Below the pieces are notes generated by a model, which worked only from the letters and a program-made list of their open reading frames with translations, was not told where the DNA came from and ran no database searches. This document shows, one piece after another, positions 11,303 through 22,140 of a stretch of 64,000 bases of DNA (positions are counted from its first letter, which is position 1; each line of letters begins with the position of its first letter). The DNA lies in the NCBI GenBank assembly GCA_033961575.1, contig CM066728.1, forward strand, positions 99,586,852 through 99,650,851. Reading direction: 5' to 3'. The stretch is from Aselliscus stoliczkanus (lineage: Eukaryota > Chordata > Mammalia > Chiroptera > Hipposideridae). A program made the translations under genes and the position numbers.

Positions 11303-11440
11303 TGAAGACATACAATGAAATGTGTTAGTGAAAACATGAGAAACTGGAGCAGTCATACTCAACTGATGGGAATGATAAATGGTGAAGTCATTTTGGAAAG
11401 GATTGGAAGTTCCTCAAAAAATTATTCATTTGAGATATAT
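11195..11440 (+). mobile_element. L1 3' UTR fragment containing a (TTA)n expansion
   Basis: CATATTGCTTCACACCTACT and AGGATGGCTATAA, then after the microsatellite GATGGGAATGATAAATGG and GAAGTTCCTCAAAAAATTA. This is the standard order of the L1M 3' UTR ('cacacctgttaggatggcta ... gttggtgggaatgtaaatt ... ggttcctcaaaaaatt', in pieces). Some 40 bp in the middle are replaced by the trinucleotide array. Confidence 0.75.
11266..11301. repeat. (TTA)n microsatellite
   Basis: Twelve uninterrupted trinucleotide units inside the L1 fragment. Antisense translation gives a run of Asn, which is an artefact. Confidence 0.95.
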
Positions 11441-12503
11441 CCAAACTTACTTGGAAATAACAGCTTTTTGTACTCTTGCATCACTTTTTCTAAATTTAAT
11501 AAGTTATTTTACCTTGAGTATAAATCAGTAAGCGGATCAAAAATTACCTATTTGTTATATTTGTGTATAAGAAGCCAAGTTAATAAGCTCGCTTTTATAC
11601 TTAAACATATGCCAGAACTGACCTTTCCTTCTGAGTTGCCAATTTAAGCAAAAAATATCATATTATTACTGGACTTCCTTGCAGTAATTGGCCCCAACTT
11701 CTCATCTTGATTCTCCATAGAAATAATCTGTCACTATATGTTCATGCTGTGAACACTGTCTATGATAAAAGTGACTTATATGAAGCACTGTACAGCAATT
11801 TTTACATTTAAAAAAAAAAGTGAAAATGGCAGTGGCCCTCTACTCCAAATTGCAGTTGTCAGCACCACAAAATAATTACAATTTGCTGAAACATAACGAG
11901 CAATAAGAACATTTAAGAAACTTCAACATAATTAAAACAATTTTATTCAAAATCTAGTTAGAATTTAAAAACATTGCTCCGTTAATGTGGCTGTGTTCTG
12001 ATTATAGTGCTTTCAATAGTCAATGTAGATTAACATAACTCTGACATTTCATTATGATAATTGTGAGCTACATTCTTTCATAAATCACAGAAGCACCTGT
12101 TTTCTCCTTCTGCCTGTAAAGAAAACAAATCAATTCATTTGAACCAATTGGAAACCATCAATTTCTGTGTCTTTTAACCTTAGAAACTGGATTTGTTTTT
12201 CAGAGTGACATTGTTAAGGCTATTAAGAATAAACTGGAGATGATGCAACCATTGTACAATGTGAAAAGAAATCCTTCCCTTCTGAATGTCTGTAATGTGA
12301 TGTGTGAATAATTCAGCCAAGGCATTTTGTAAGTTTGAGTGAACAATGTATACGCATACAATTTTTAACTTTTTAGGGAAACATTTACTGTGAAAGTACA
12401 TGAGCATGACCTGTCATATAATTTTATAATGAGTATGAGAATACAGTTGGGCCTATTCCATGGAATCTGCTTGTGAAATAAAAAGAAATGTGGGAGGGGA
12501 GTT
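11441..12503. other. Unique AT-rich DNA
   Basis: No coding region, RNA gene or repeat family is recognised. Confidence 0.5.
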
Positions 12504-12916
12504 CTCTGGGCTGAATTGTCTCCCCACCCCCACCCCCACATCATATGGTGAAGCCATATCCTCTGGTATTGCAGAATGTGACTGTATTTGAAGACAGGGC
12601 CTTTAAAGAGTTGATTAAATTATAATTTGGTCATTTGTATGAGCCTTAATCCAAGACGACTGGTGTTCTTATAAGAGGAGGGTAGTAAGACACACAGACA
12701 CAAAGGATGCACACACAAAGAAAGGACTCTGTGAGGACACAGTGAGAAGGTGGCCATCTGCAAACTAAGCAAAGAGACTTCAAAAGAATCTCATCCTGTC
12801 AACACCTTGATCTTGGACTTCTAGCCTGCAAAACTGTGAGGGGAAAAAAAAAAAATCTGTTGTTTAAGCCACCTAGCTGTTGTATTTTGTTCTGGTGGCC
12901 CGAAGAAACTAATTTA
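12504..12916 (+). mobile_element. MLT1-type LTR (ERVL-MaLR)
   Basis: The order of phrases is that of an MLT1 LTR: GGGCTGAATTGTCTCCCC, CATATGGTGAAGCCATATCC, TTCTTATAAGAGGAGGG, GGACACAGTGAGAAGGTGGC, CTTGATCTTGGACTTC, TGTTGTTTAAGCCACC, TATTTTGTTCTGGTGG and GAAACTAATTTAG. It is about 410 bp and so near full length. It is a solo LTR, since no internal sequence follows. It is old and mammal-wide. Confidence 0.88.
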
Positions 12917-13535
12917 GAAGATGTTTACCAAGACGTCACAACATGGTTTGGTGTCAATTTAAATTGTGTCAATTTAAAGATAATCTTTAACTGTGGATCA
13001 CTCTAGTTATATCAGACAGGTCCCGTGTCACCTAGTCCAGTCACAAACTTGATGAGTGTAGGTGGCTCTGTGTCACTAGCTGTGGTATCACTGACAACAA
13101 CAGGTCTTGATCTGGATCATGGTAGCAGTTGTGTGCTGTTGTGGTGATGGATCTGACTACATTCCTTTGGCCTCACTATTGATTTGGCAAGCATGCAATG
13201 CCCTATGTTAAATTGATTTCTGCTGGAAAAACTTAGAATTATTTCTATTTCCTGCAATGAACCCTGAATTTATTATATAACTTTCTATTTAGTATAAAAT
13301 GATTTTTTAACCAGAAAAGGATGTAAGGAACTCAAAAAACTCTTTTAACACCATCAGGCTATAGTGGGAGAAGGCAAGAAAATATTTTAGCTGCTTCTAC
13401 TGTGACATTGAACGTACTCTGAAGAGAGGATGGATTGTCTGGTAGTTTCTTATGATATTAAACATGTAAAATGTTTTCTGAGTCAGGGCCAGGCACAGAG
13501 AGATAACATGAATGAACTAGGTTAGAGCTGAAAAC
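12917..13535. other. Unique DNA
   Basis: No feature is recognised. Confidence 0.45.
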
Positions 13536-13537
13536 TA

Positions 13538-13677
13538 CAGAGGGTGCCAAAGAAAATGTATACACATTTTAAGAAAGGAAAAACAAACTGTATAAAAATT
13601 ATAATACTCAATATATACTGATAACAAAAGATGAATGCAAGTCATGTGTATACATCTTTTTGGCACCCTCCCCCCAG
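13538..13677. mobile_element. Mariner-like MITE, short form (copy 1)
   Basis: It starts CAGAGGGTGCCAAAG after a TA and ends GGCACCCTCCCCCCAG before TA. The inner terminal repeat GTATACACATTTTAAG pairs with GTATACATC near the right end. It is 140 bp. Relative to the longer copies (38842-39093), about 100 bp are missing at a junction reading AAGTCATG|TGTATACA, the same junction as in two other short copies. Confidence 0.85.
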
Positions 13678-13939
13678 TATATAGAAATGGAGAGCGAATA
13701 GTGTATTCTTTGATAATAAGGCAAACGAAATAATACCAGCGAATACTACAACAATATGAATGTGCTATACTGCTTACCTTGCAAGGACCAGTTTATAAAA
13801 GCTAATATGTTCCTGTAAAAAAATTCCCTTTGTATCTGAAGATATGCTATTACTTGTTAGTCCTGCTCAGGTTGGGGGGTTTCATGCATTGGAATTCCAG
13901 TTCCTGTTGGAATTTCCAAGATACAGGATTTAAGAAACA

Positions 13940-15060
13940 TTATGTTGCTGCATGCTAGAGCATCCACAAGTAAAGTGTAAGTGATTGCATCTTAGAGGTT
14001 CCACAGCTAAGAAAGAAGCATAATTCTTGGTAAGACTCTTCATGTTTTGGAAACAACAAATTCCGTGCTTGACAATGCTGCTCCAACCAGTTTACTATGT
14101 GACACATAAGGCTTCTAATTTCGAAGCCTTTGTGGCTCATGTCTATATAAGCAGTCCTGTTGCTTGGACCCCATGATCTAATAGATCCTATGGTTCTGGA
14201 GATATCTATCATAAAGGCAACGCATGGATATTCTGTCAAACCCATTAGGAAAGATACTATGCATATGCCAAGTGTTAAGGAGCAAGGACATTCTATCCAT
14301 AACTAAGTATCAATTCTATTGATAACATAGCTACTGGACCTTATTGAACCTGTGTGCCAAAGCATGGAACATCAAGAGACTAAATAGCCAAACTTTTCCA
14401 TCATGAGGTAATTATGATCAAACCACCAAATGCAAAGGGACTATATCAGTTGGAACCAAATAGTGCCACTGCAATGATAAGGGGAAACCCTTCCAATGGC
14501 CAAATCTTAGTAAGATGTACTTTGTCACTTAAAGTGTGTGGAAAGAGAAGTTAAATGAGTTAAAAATATATGAGAGCTCATTAGCAGTGGCAAAGGGCAT
14601 GGCTAGTGGGTCAGGAACCTAGAAGTAGTAGTAAGTTTGGAAATCTGGTAAAAGAAGTCCTGGAGAAGAAGCATGTGGGTGGGATAATGGGTATAGAGAC
14701 ACAATGTGAGAACGTTTGCATCATGCCTATATTAATATCCATCTGAGACCATCATCTATAGAGGAGGTAAGACACAACGAAGTGGACAGGATGACTCAGC
14801 CAGTAGGTTACAGCAGCTTCTCAATCACACAATTGCTGTCACAATGCACTACGTAGTAGTTAGACATGGAGGCTATTAATGGACCAGTGGCATGAGTTAC
14901 CTATCAGCAAAGGTTTCCTTGCTGCTGTTACTGCTGAAAATCTGATCTGTCTACACTAGAGATGAAAGCTGAGCTTTTGATAGAAAACCCTTTATATTCT
15001 GCAAGTCACTTAGCCAACAGAAAACAAACCATCCAGAGGCCACTAACTGGATAGATTGTT
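13940..15060 (+). mobile_element. ERVL-like internal (pol) remnant
   Basis: The part from about 14770 (GTGGACAGGATGACTCAGCC, then AACTGCTGAAAATCTGATC-like spacing) resembles the integrase zinc-finger region of ERVL/MaLR internal sequences. Upstream text up to 13940 has the same character but weaker resemblance. It is riddled with stops in all frames. A 96-codon antisense frame at 13955-14245 is incidental. Boundaries are uncertain. Confidence 0.4.
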
Positions 15061-15264
15061 AAGTACCTGACTTCTTAAATTAAAACTTTATTTATTATTT
15101 TGCAACCAGGAGAGCAAGATTGAAGAGGCAGAAAATCAAACATAGGAACAAGTTACAGAAAAATAATTCCCAAGCAAAATGAGCAGTAAGACAGATATTG
15201 TAAACAATATTAAAAAACTCAATTCCATGAGCAACTAGTAAATTCAATAAATATTCATGATTCG

Positions 15265-15304
<40 letters not shown>

Positions 15305-16138
15305 TTTTAGAGATTTTAAAATGCCATCTTTACAATAAGAGTGAAAATTTACTTACAAGAACAGATGGAAACTGCTGATATAACATCCTTGGATAAGAGA
15401 GAGAGGACAATGGGATACAGTACAAAAATGGGGAGAGTGACTTGATAAGCAGAAGGGATAGCTTATTGATATTAACTGATTATATCCCTTAAATATAACT
15501 CTTTATTCTTTTTGTAAAAATAATTTAAGTGCCCAACTTCATCCACATTGTATATGTTGAGCCATATAAATCTATTTTCACATAGGAACATTATTATGAA
15601 GCAATCTCAAAATTAAAAAAAAAATGACGTGAGCATAATAGAGATGTAGAAATAGATGCATTTTACTTGAAAAAGCAAAACTAAGGACTGAGCCTGATTT
15701 TTAAAATGGTTAAAATTAGCCAAATAATATCTATTTGCTTTATTCATTTCATTAACACAGATATTTTGGGGATCAATTTTTATTTGTAATTTAAATATTC
15801 AAAAATCTCCTGAGCAGCTTAAAGACAAAGCCCAGCGTAAGAGCAAAATAATCACAGTAAGCCTTATTAATCATGAAATAATCCTATCATTTAAAAAATG
15901 TTCAATGCCAAGATGTACCAACTGATAGAGTACTGTCTTTAATATAAGCATTTAAAATAATGGTTAACTTTCAGTTAATATAGGCAAGATTTGCTATTAC
16001 ATAACTCTAAAATCTACATTAATTTGATATAGATAGATGTAAGGGTATTAAGGGTATTAAGAACATGTTATTATTACACTATTTTGTCACTGTTAGTCAC
16101 ATGAATCCAAATGATTCATAATAAAACTCATGGAATTA
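15061..16138. other. Unique AT-rich DNA with an (AT)n array
   Basis: No recognisable repeat family apart from the dinucleotide array at 15267-15302. Confidence 0.5.
15267..15302. repeat. (AT)n microsatellite
   Basis: About 18 AT units without interruption. Confidence 0.95.
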
Positions 16139-16140
16139 TG

Positions 16141-16290
16141 GGTGACCCTTAAACCCCCATGCAGTTGACAAGCTGCATATAATTTTTGACTCCCCAAAAA
16201 CATAACTACTAATAGCCTACCGTACTTTAATATGATGAACTATAATATAAGAAGTCAACTAACACTAATTACAAAAAAATACTGCTATGA
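16141..16290 (+). mobile_element. Tigger2-like DNA transposon fragment
   Basis: GGTGACCCTTAAACCCCCAT, GCTGCATATAATTTTTGACT, CCCCAAAAACATAACTACTA and ATAGCCTAC follow the left part of Tigger2-type pogo elements ('gttgacccttgaacaac ... taacttttgactccccc ... actactaatagcctac'). Only the left flank is preserved. It is an ancient mammalian element. Confidence 0.75.
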
Positions 16291-16734
16291 AGTTTGCAAT
16301 TTACAGAGAATGATACTATATGCAAAAAGTTCGAACTTTTCTTGGCAATGTGGATACAATTTTATTTTTCTATCTCATAAAATAACAACTAAATTCTCAA
16401 TCATTTGGTCAGTTATGGATACTCATGCACACACAGGAACCCATACCCAATCATATAATTAAGTCATAGTAAAATTGAATTACCTGCAAATTTACTTGGC
16501 TCAGCTCTGTCTCCAAGTTAGAAATGCAGCAAACATCACCTGCTTCTGCATCCACAAACTCCATTAACCATTCCATTACCTGGAGCCTCCACTCATTACA
16601 AATCTGCTACTTACAGTTCACTCATTCTGTAATTTATCAAAAACTCAGTCAAACTCTGTAATTGTTTACTTGAAACTTGAGAAAGCTTTGTTTAAAATAC
16701 TAGTAAACCTAGTAGCTCCCATTTATCTACATTT

Positions 16735-16880
16735 CATTCAGGTCTCTGCTCAAATGCGAAATCCTGACAAGACTTGAGTGATGATGTTATCTAAAATTGC
16801 ATGTTTTTGATAAAAATCTTAAATAATTACCCACTATTTTTCAAACTATTATACATTAGTATGTATTATTTTTATAAACA
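16735..16880 (+). mobile_element. L2-like fragment (left part)
   Basis: GGTCTCTGCTCAAATGCGAA and the following CTGACAAGACTTG-like text resemble the 3' third of L2 ('aggtctcagctcaaatgtc'). It is probably continuous with 17095-17255. Confidence 0.5.
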
Positions 16881-16894
16881 TTCCCATTTTCCCT

Positions 16895-17030
16895 AAGTTA
16901 ATCCACAAAATTAATGCAATTCCAATTAAAATCACAGCTCTTTTTCATTTGACAAAACGAGTTTAATATCACTATGGAAAAATCTATCTCCAGGAGGATG
17001 ACAAGGGTAGACTGGGAAGAGCACAAAGAT
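16895..17030 (+). mobile_element. L1 ORF2 scrap
   Basis: TTAATCCACAAAATTAATGC and AATTCCAATTAAAATCACAG encode INAIPIKI, a conserved stretch of L1 ORF2 (usually F-N-A-I-P-I-K-I-P). It is too short to type further. Confidence 0.65.
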
Positions 17031-17094
17031 TGATGCCATTTTTTGATTTATTTTTCAACAAGTGACTTGCATGACATTATATTATGAAATCTAA

Positions 17095-17255
17095 CATTTA
17101 TTTGTTTGTTTTCTTTGATCTCCGCTAGAATAAGAGAGCATTCATTGAAGGAAGGGCTTTATTTACCCTGGGAACTATTCTGTTTTCTGAATCACAAAAG
17201 TGACTGATGCGTAACTGGGGATCTAAAAACATTTGTTTAAGGAACAAATGAAAGA
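17095..17255 (+). mobile_element. L2-like 3' end
   Basis: The order of AGAGCATTCATTGAAGGAAG, GGGCTTTATTTACC and the trailing AGGAACAAATGAAAGAATC follows the L2 3' end ('...agggcagggac ... gaatgaatgaa'). It lies after an L1 scrap that may have split the L2. Confidence 0.5.
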
Positions 17256-17839
17256 ATCACTGAAGAGAGAGAAAAAAATCTCTCCACTAGCCTTGGATGA
17301 CTCTCTATCATATAAAAAAATCTGCTTTGACTTGGTTTTATCACAATTTAAAACTGGAGATTATCCTGCAGAAAATAAGAAATACTGCAAAATCGAAAGG
17401 ATATATTATGTTGAGAAAGAGCAAAACCTGACCTTTAACTGAATAAAGTAACAGAGAAAAAATTTGTGGGGGTGAAAGGATATAATATCATTGATAGATA
17501 TTCATATACATATGGATAAGTGAAATAGAATAGGCAGTACATTCACAGTTGAAATTGAAATTCTCATGAAGAATGCATTCAAAGGTTAAATTGCTGTTTA
17601 TAGAAATAATAGTGCAGACAATTAATGGTAATCATATTGAACATCATTAAAATGACAAAACAGAGGTATCATGTAACAGAAAGATTTACATCTTGGCACT
17701 ATCAGGGTAGAGCTTGGTCAGTCATGTACTTGTCTGAGTTTCACTTTATTAACTAGTCAGGGCTATTGAAATAATTACATGGGATCATTCTCGGGAAATA
17801 CTTGTGAAAGAGACTGGTAACTATTATCTATAATCAATG
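17256..17839. other. Unique AT-rich DNA
   Basis: No feature is recognised. A 69-codon frame at 17233-17442 has no domain. Confidence 0.45.
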
Positions 17840-18170
17840 ATCTCCCTTGATACTGGATACACAGCTAGCCTATATTCCCAATTTCTTTCACTTAGATGTG
17901 GCCTTGTGATTAAGCTCTAGTCAATTGAATGTCAGCCCAAGTGACACACTGCAAGCCCAGTTCTGGTTTATAACCCTTTCCATATACTCTTTTTTCCCCA
18001 TCTCCCTGAAGGAAAAACTACAGAAGCCCTTGGGTAACTTTGGAAGCCATGAGTTTAAGGTGACAGGTCATTGTCAACCTGACTTCCTAAATGACCACAT
18101 GGAAAAAGGAAGTCCTGCAGAGCTGTTTACCCCCTCCATACCATAATGTGAGCAAGAAATAAACTTAAAA
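17840..18170 (+). mobile_element. MLT1-like LTR, old
   Basis: The text GTGGCCTTGTGATTAAGC, CAATTGAATGTCAGCCCAAG, TGACACACTGC and, at the end, ATGTGAGCAAGAAATAAACT (polyadenylation signal) follows the older MLT1 LTRs of MaLR. The expected end after 'AATAAACTT..' is lost. Confidence 0.65.
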
Positions 18171-21100
18171 TGATTTTAGTACAGTTTATTTGGGGATATT
18201 TTCAGCAGATAGTAAAAATTCTTACATAAAACTTATAAAAATATGATATATTAAACATAATAAATACTGGTCAGTTGTTGGTGTTATTTTAGCACCTACT
18301 GAATGCCGGGACACATTGTATTTTTTTATTAAGTTGTCCAAATAACTAGTCAGTTATTGTTTATTTCATGGGCTGAGATAACAGCATGAAAATCTTTGCA
18401 AATAACAATATCAATTTCCAGATACCGTCAAAACTTTTATATTATAAAATATAGCATTATTTCTCATACAAAGTTTATGTTAAAAATAATTAGCCATTGG
18501 TGTGTCAATTTTTTATGATAAGATAGAATTAGGTGACTGGGTCAAATTGTCAGTGAAGTGATTTATTCTTAAAACCTTGAGATTTCATGTCACTCAAGTT
18601 TCCAGGAAAGCAAATTCTCACTTAATTAATTTAAAGCCACAGTAGGATAGATTTAAAATAAATAATAAAACAAATTTATTACCATAGGCATCCATTAAAA
18701 ATGTATATACATCTATACAAATGAACTATAAAGCTTTATACTAATTATTAGTTACTTTCATGATGGGAGGAAATTAAGAGATATTAACTCAGAAAGCATT
18801 ATTTATTTAAATCCAAATTAGTCACTTGTCCAATTGAGCCTTTTCTTTTATTTGTATGCTTCTTTTTTTCTACACATTTAGAGATTGTAAGAAGCAAACT
18901 CTTATTTTATTTTTCTTCTAGAAAATAATGTTTAAACTAAATAAAATGGATTGTGAACAGTCCTAAAGTTTACATAAAAACATAAGAGCAGGAGGAAATG
19001 GGGAACAGGCAGCAGCACTGCAGCATTTACTTATTAAGTGAATTTTGGTTTTCTGAAAATAATCTCAGCCTTTAATACCTAAGGAAATTGAAACACTGCA
19101 AGCAATTTATTTTATGCTAGAAAACTGCATTCATTCAAGTAAAGTCACCCTCAATATTTTGCAAGACTGTCAGATGGTGTTCCGCCCTTGAAATAGCTGC
19201 AGAATTTCAAAGTCATAGGTTGATAACAAATTTGTCAATAAGCATTAGCGACATTAAATACATTTAGAGCAAAATGAAATTATGAAGATTGAATTATATA
19301 GCAATCAACATTGTTGATTTGTTTTTATACTTGAAAGACAGCCTCAACTTTCACAGATTAACACAGACCATCTGTACCCAAGCTTGACACTAATTGCCAG
19401 TAAAACAAACATTAAAGCTCATTTTCCAAACCTGCAAATTGCAACTTGTAATGAAATTCAAGGCGGTATTTTCTTGACACCTTAATACAATCTTACAAAT
19501 AAGGTAAACTGAAGAGTTATAGTTCTTTTTTTTCCTTTGAGTTTCCCCCCTTTAGAATTTTGAACTGCAGCTGATAGTAAACTTATTATATTGCATTTTT
19601 ATGCCAGTCTCAATTCTTTGCTAATATGTATGTGTGTACTAGCACTCTTCTAACTTCATCAAGAAATAATTAATACATGGCTCTCCCATTAATAATCATC
19701 CCTAATTGTTTGTCACTATAGTTGCATAAATGAGCTTGGATTTCTACATCATTACTAAGATGACAAAATGAACTATTTCCTTCTTATATTTCTGTTGCAA
19801 GGAAGCTACGTTTCACCGGAATAGTAAAATATATATTACAATGTACAACCTTTGAGGAAAACTAGGCATATTATTTTTAAATTCAAGATTAAATAATGGA
19901 TTAAGGAAGCCAGGTGATAGAACAATTCCCATTGCCTGAGTTTCCCAGCAGGTTTAGGATAGTAGTAGAAGCCATCTTCATCCAGGGCTATTGTTACTGA
20001 TAGTAACAGAAATACTCATCTACTGACTGCTAAATAAAGACAAAGCATGACTCACATCTTAGAAGAAGAAATAAATCTTTCAGTGAAAACTAAAAGGGGA
20101 ATGCTGATGCCCTAGACCATTGAAATAGAGAAATTCCAAGTTACAGAAATAGAAATTAATAGGAAAGAAGCACAGTACCCAAGACAGGATGGAAAGAGTT
20201 TGTCAAATTACGTTCAAGACTCTACTTTCAATTTGCTGGGAGATTAATGTGTCTTGAACGTTGATTTGGAAGACCTCCCAGGAAGAAGCTAGTTTATACT
20301 TTATTCCCTGGACTTTCTCATTTGATGAGAATGACTGATTATAATTAAACATTTATATCTCTTAGTCAATATCCATTTTTAAAATGCAAATTGGTCATGA
20401 TAGTTTAAAGGGATTCACTTGCTGCAAATTAATTTGATTCACTTAAATTTCTAACAGGGAATAAATTAGAGATACAATATGTGTGGCCATTTAATTTACA
20501 ATTAAGAGAAAATTGGGAAGGAGAGATATGTAATTTGGAAGTCTTGCAAGTTTCAAAGAGGAGAATAATCCTAAAGAGTCATAACAGCAAGAACCTGGAG
20601 CAACGTGGCTTATAGTATAGTTTTAGAGACTAACAAAAAAGTAAAAATACATTATTAAATAAAAAGTTAATAAACACCCCAAAATGCATTTGTTCTCTTG
20701 AAATTTTCCTAAAGTGCAAATTGAAAAGTCTCACACTCAGAGAAATTAGTTATTATCAAATCCCTGCCTTTGACAAGTATAGAGTGAAAGAAAAAGTTTC
20801 TGCACATCCAGGGAGCTATGACCATCATGCAACCTTGAGGAGTGTTGGCGGTTGTGTGAGAGGAAAGGTTGTATGAGAGGGAAGGTTTGTAGTGGTCTTC
20901 ATCACAGCCTTCTGTTTTGAGATTTGGATTGTCTTGCATGTAATCTAAATTGAATATAAATCATGCTAAATGTATGTTAGAATGGAAGAATCTAGCATGA
21001 ATCCAATTTGGGTCAATTTCTAATATTTAGAACAATTCTAAACAGATCTATGAACAGATAGAGGGAGATTTAAAATTTTAATGTTGTTGAGAAGCTGAAG

Positions 21101-21545
21101 ACTTTCAAGTAAAAGTCCTATAAAATAACTATATAAAGAATGATATGTGCCAGATAACAATTAGTTTTTCTGTGAACAGAGAGGCATTTTGAATAGAATA
21201 TGTTATCTGGTGACTCAGTTTGTCCTTAAATTCTTGCCTGATCTGAGAGAGAAGGGAGGAAAGAAAGAAAGAGAAGGAACATAGTTGTTATATAACAATG
21301 CTAATTTAAGATAGGAAAACAACATTGTGTAAACAACATTGCAATAATAAAGACAATAGAATTTGAAGGTGGTGATGGAGATCTGGAGGATGCAGAGGTG
21401 TCCAGGAAGGAAAACTGGCACAGGTAAGGTGATAAGGTAGAAATACTGATAGAACATATGTGGTAACTCACCAGACATGTGAATTAATCTATCTGAAATA
21501 TCTAAGGATTTATCAGAAATGCTATGACATTTATATCAGAAATAC
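18171..21545. other. Long AT-rich unique stretch, low repeat content
   Basis: This is the longest interval in which I recognise no transposon. It includes an unusually repeat-free block at about 19020-19800 with many TAAT and ATTA cores. No coding frame longer than about 90 codons is present, and none shows a domain (for example 20709-20939 and 21215-21478 minus). Confidence 0.45.
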
Positions 21546-21549
21546 AAAG

Positions 21550-22140
21550 AAGAGGACCGAGAACCCGATCTCATGGTGGGAAGTCTCACTCAGAACTTCA
21601 CCAAAATGGCAATATGGGAGCCCTAGCCTCTTTCCCTTGCAAAGATCAACAATTAGACAGTTACTCATGAACAAAAACAGCTCTGAGAGAGCTCTGGCAT
21701 CCATTGAAAAAATTTTAGCAACACAGTAGAACAATAACAAAGAAAAAAATTAGAATAACTGCCCTCAAAATCAAGGAAGACAGCTTCAGTTGGCCAAGCA
21801 TTCCATTTCCCAAGTAGACATTGCTCAGTGCCAAGAGGGAACTCCACAGTTAGAAAAAAAATTCCCCTCACTTGGAAAGGGGGAACAATGTGAGTGACTC
21901 GTTTCTCCAGTCTCTTGGAGCACCGCACAAGTTCCCGCTTCAATTTCACCCCACCCAGACTAACAGATAAAACAAGGAAGAAAAGCAAGGCAACTAATAA
22001 CAGCCACTCAGCCAGAATAATTGTGATTAATAGTGACCAGCTCTGCAGATGAACCCAGCAGCTTTTACCCCTAAAAAAGAGCCAATACCCCAGCAAAGCT
22101 ACTGTGATCCTCTGAAGCCTATCTCATAGAAACAGAGAGT
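21550..22140 (+). mobile_element. Probable L1M 5' UTR remnant
   Basis: The run of phrases AGCTCTGAGAGAGCTCTGGC, ATCCATTGAAAAAATTTTAG, CAAAATCAAGGAAGACAGC, GGGAACTCCACAGTTAG and TGAGTGACTCGTTTCTCC has the composition and order I associate with 5' UTRs of ancient L1M elements. It is relatively GC-richer than its surroundings. There is no ORF1 downstream. The family assignment is a recollection, not a search. Confidence 0.45.

Noticed and set aside
11171..11362. Poly-Asn protein on the minus strand
   Set aside because: It is the antisense reading of a (TTA)n microsatellite in an L1 3' UTR.
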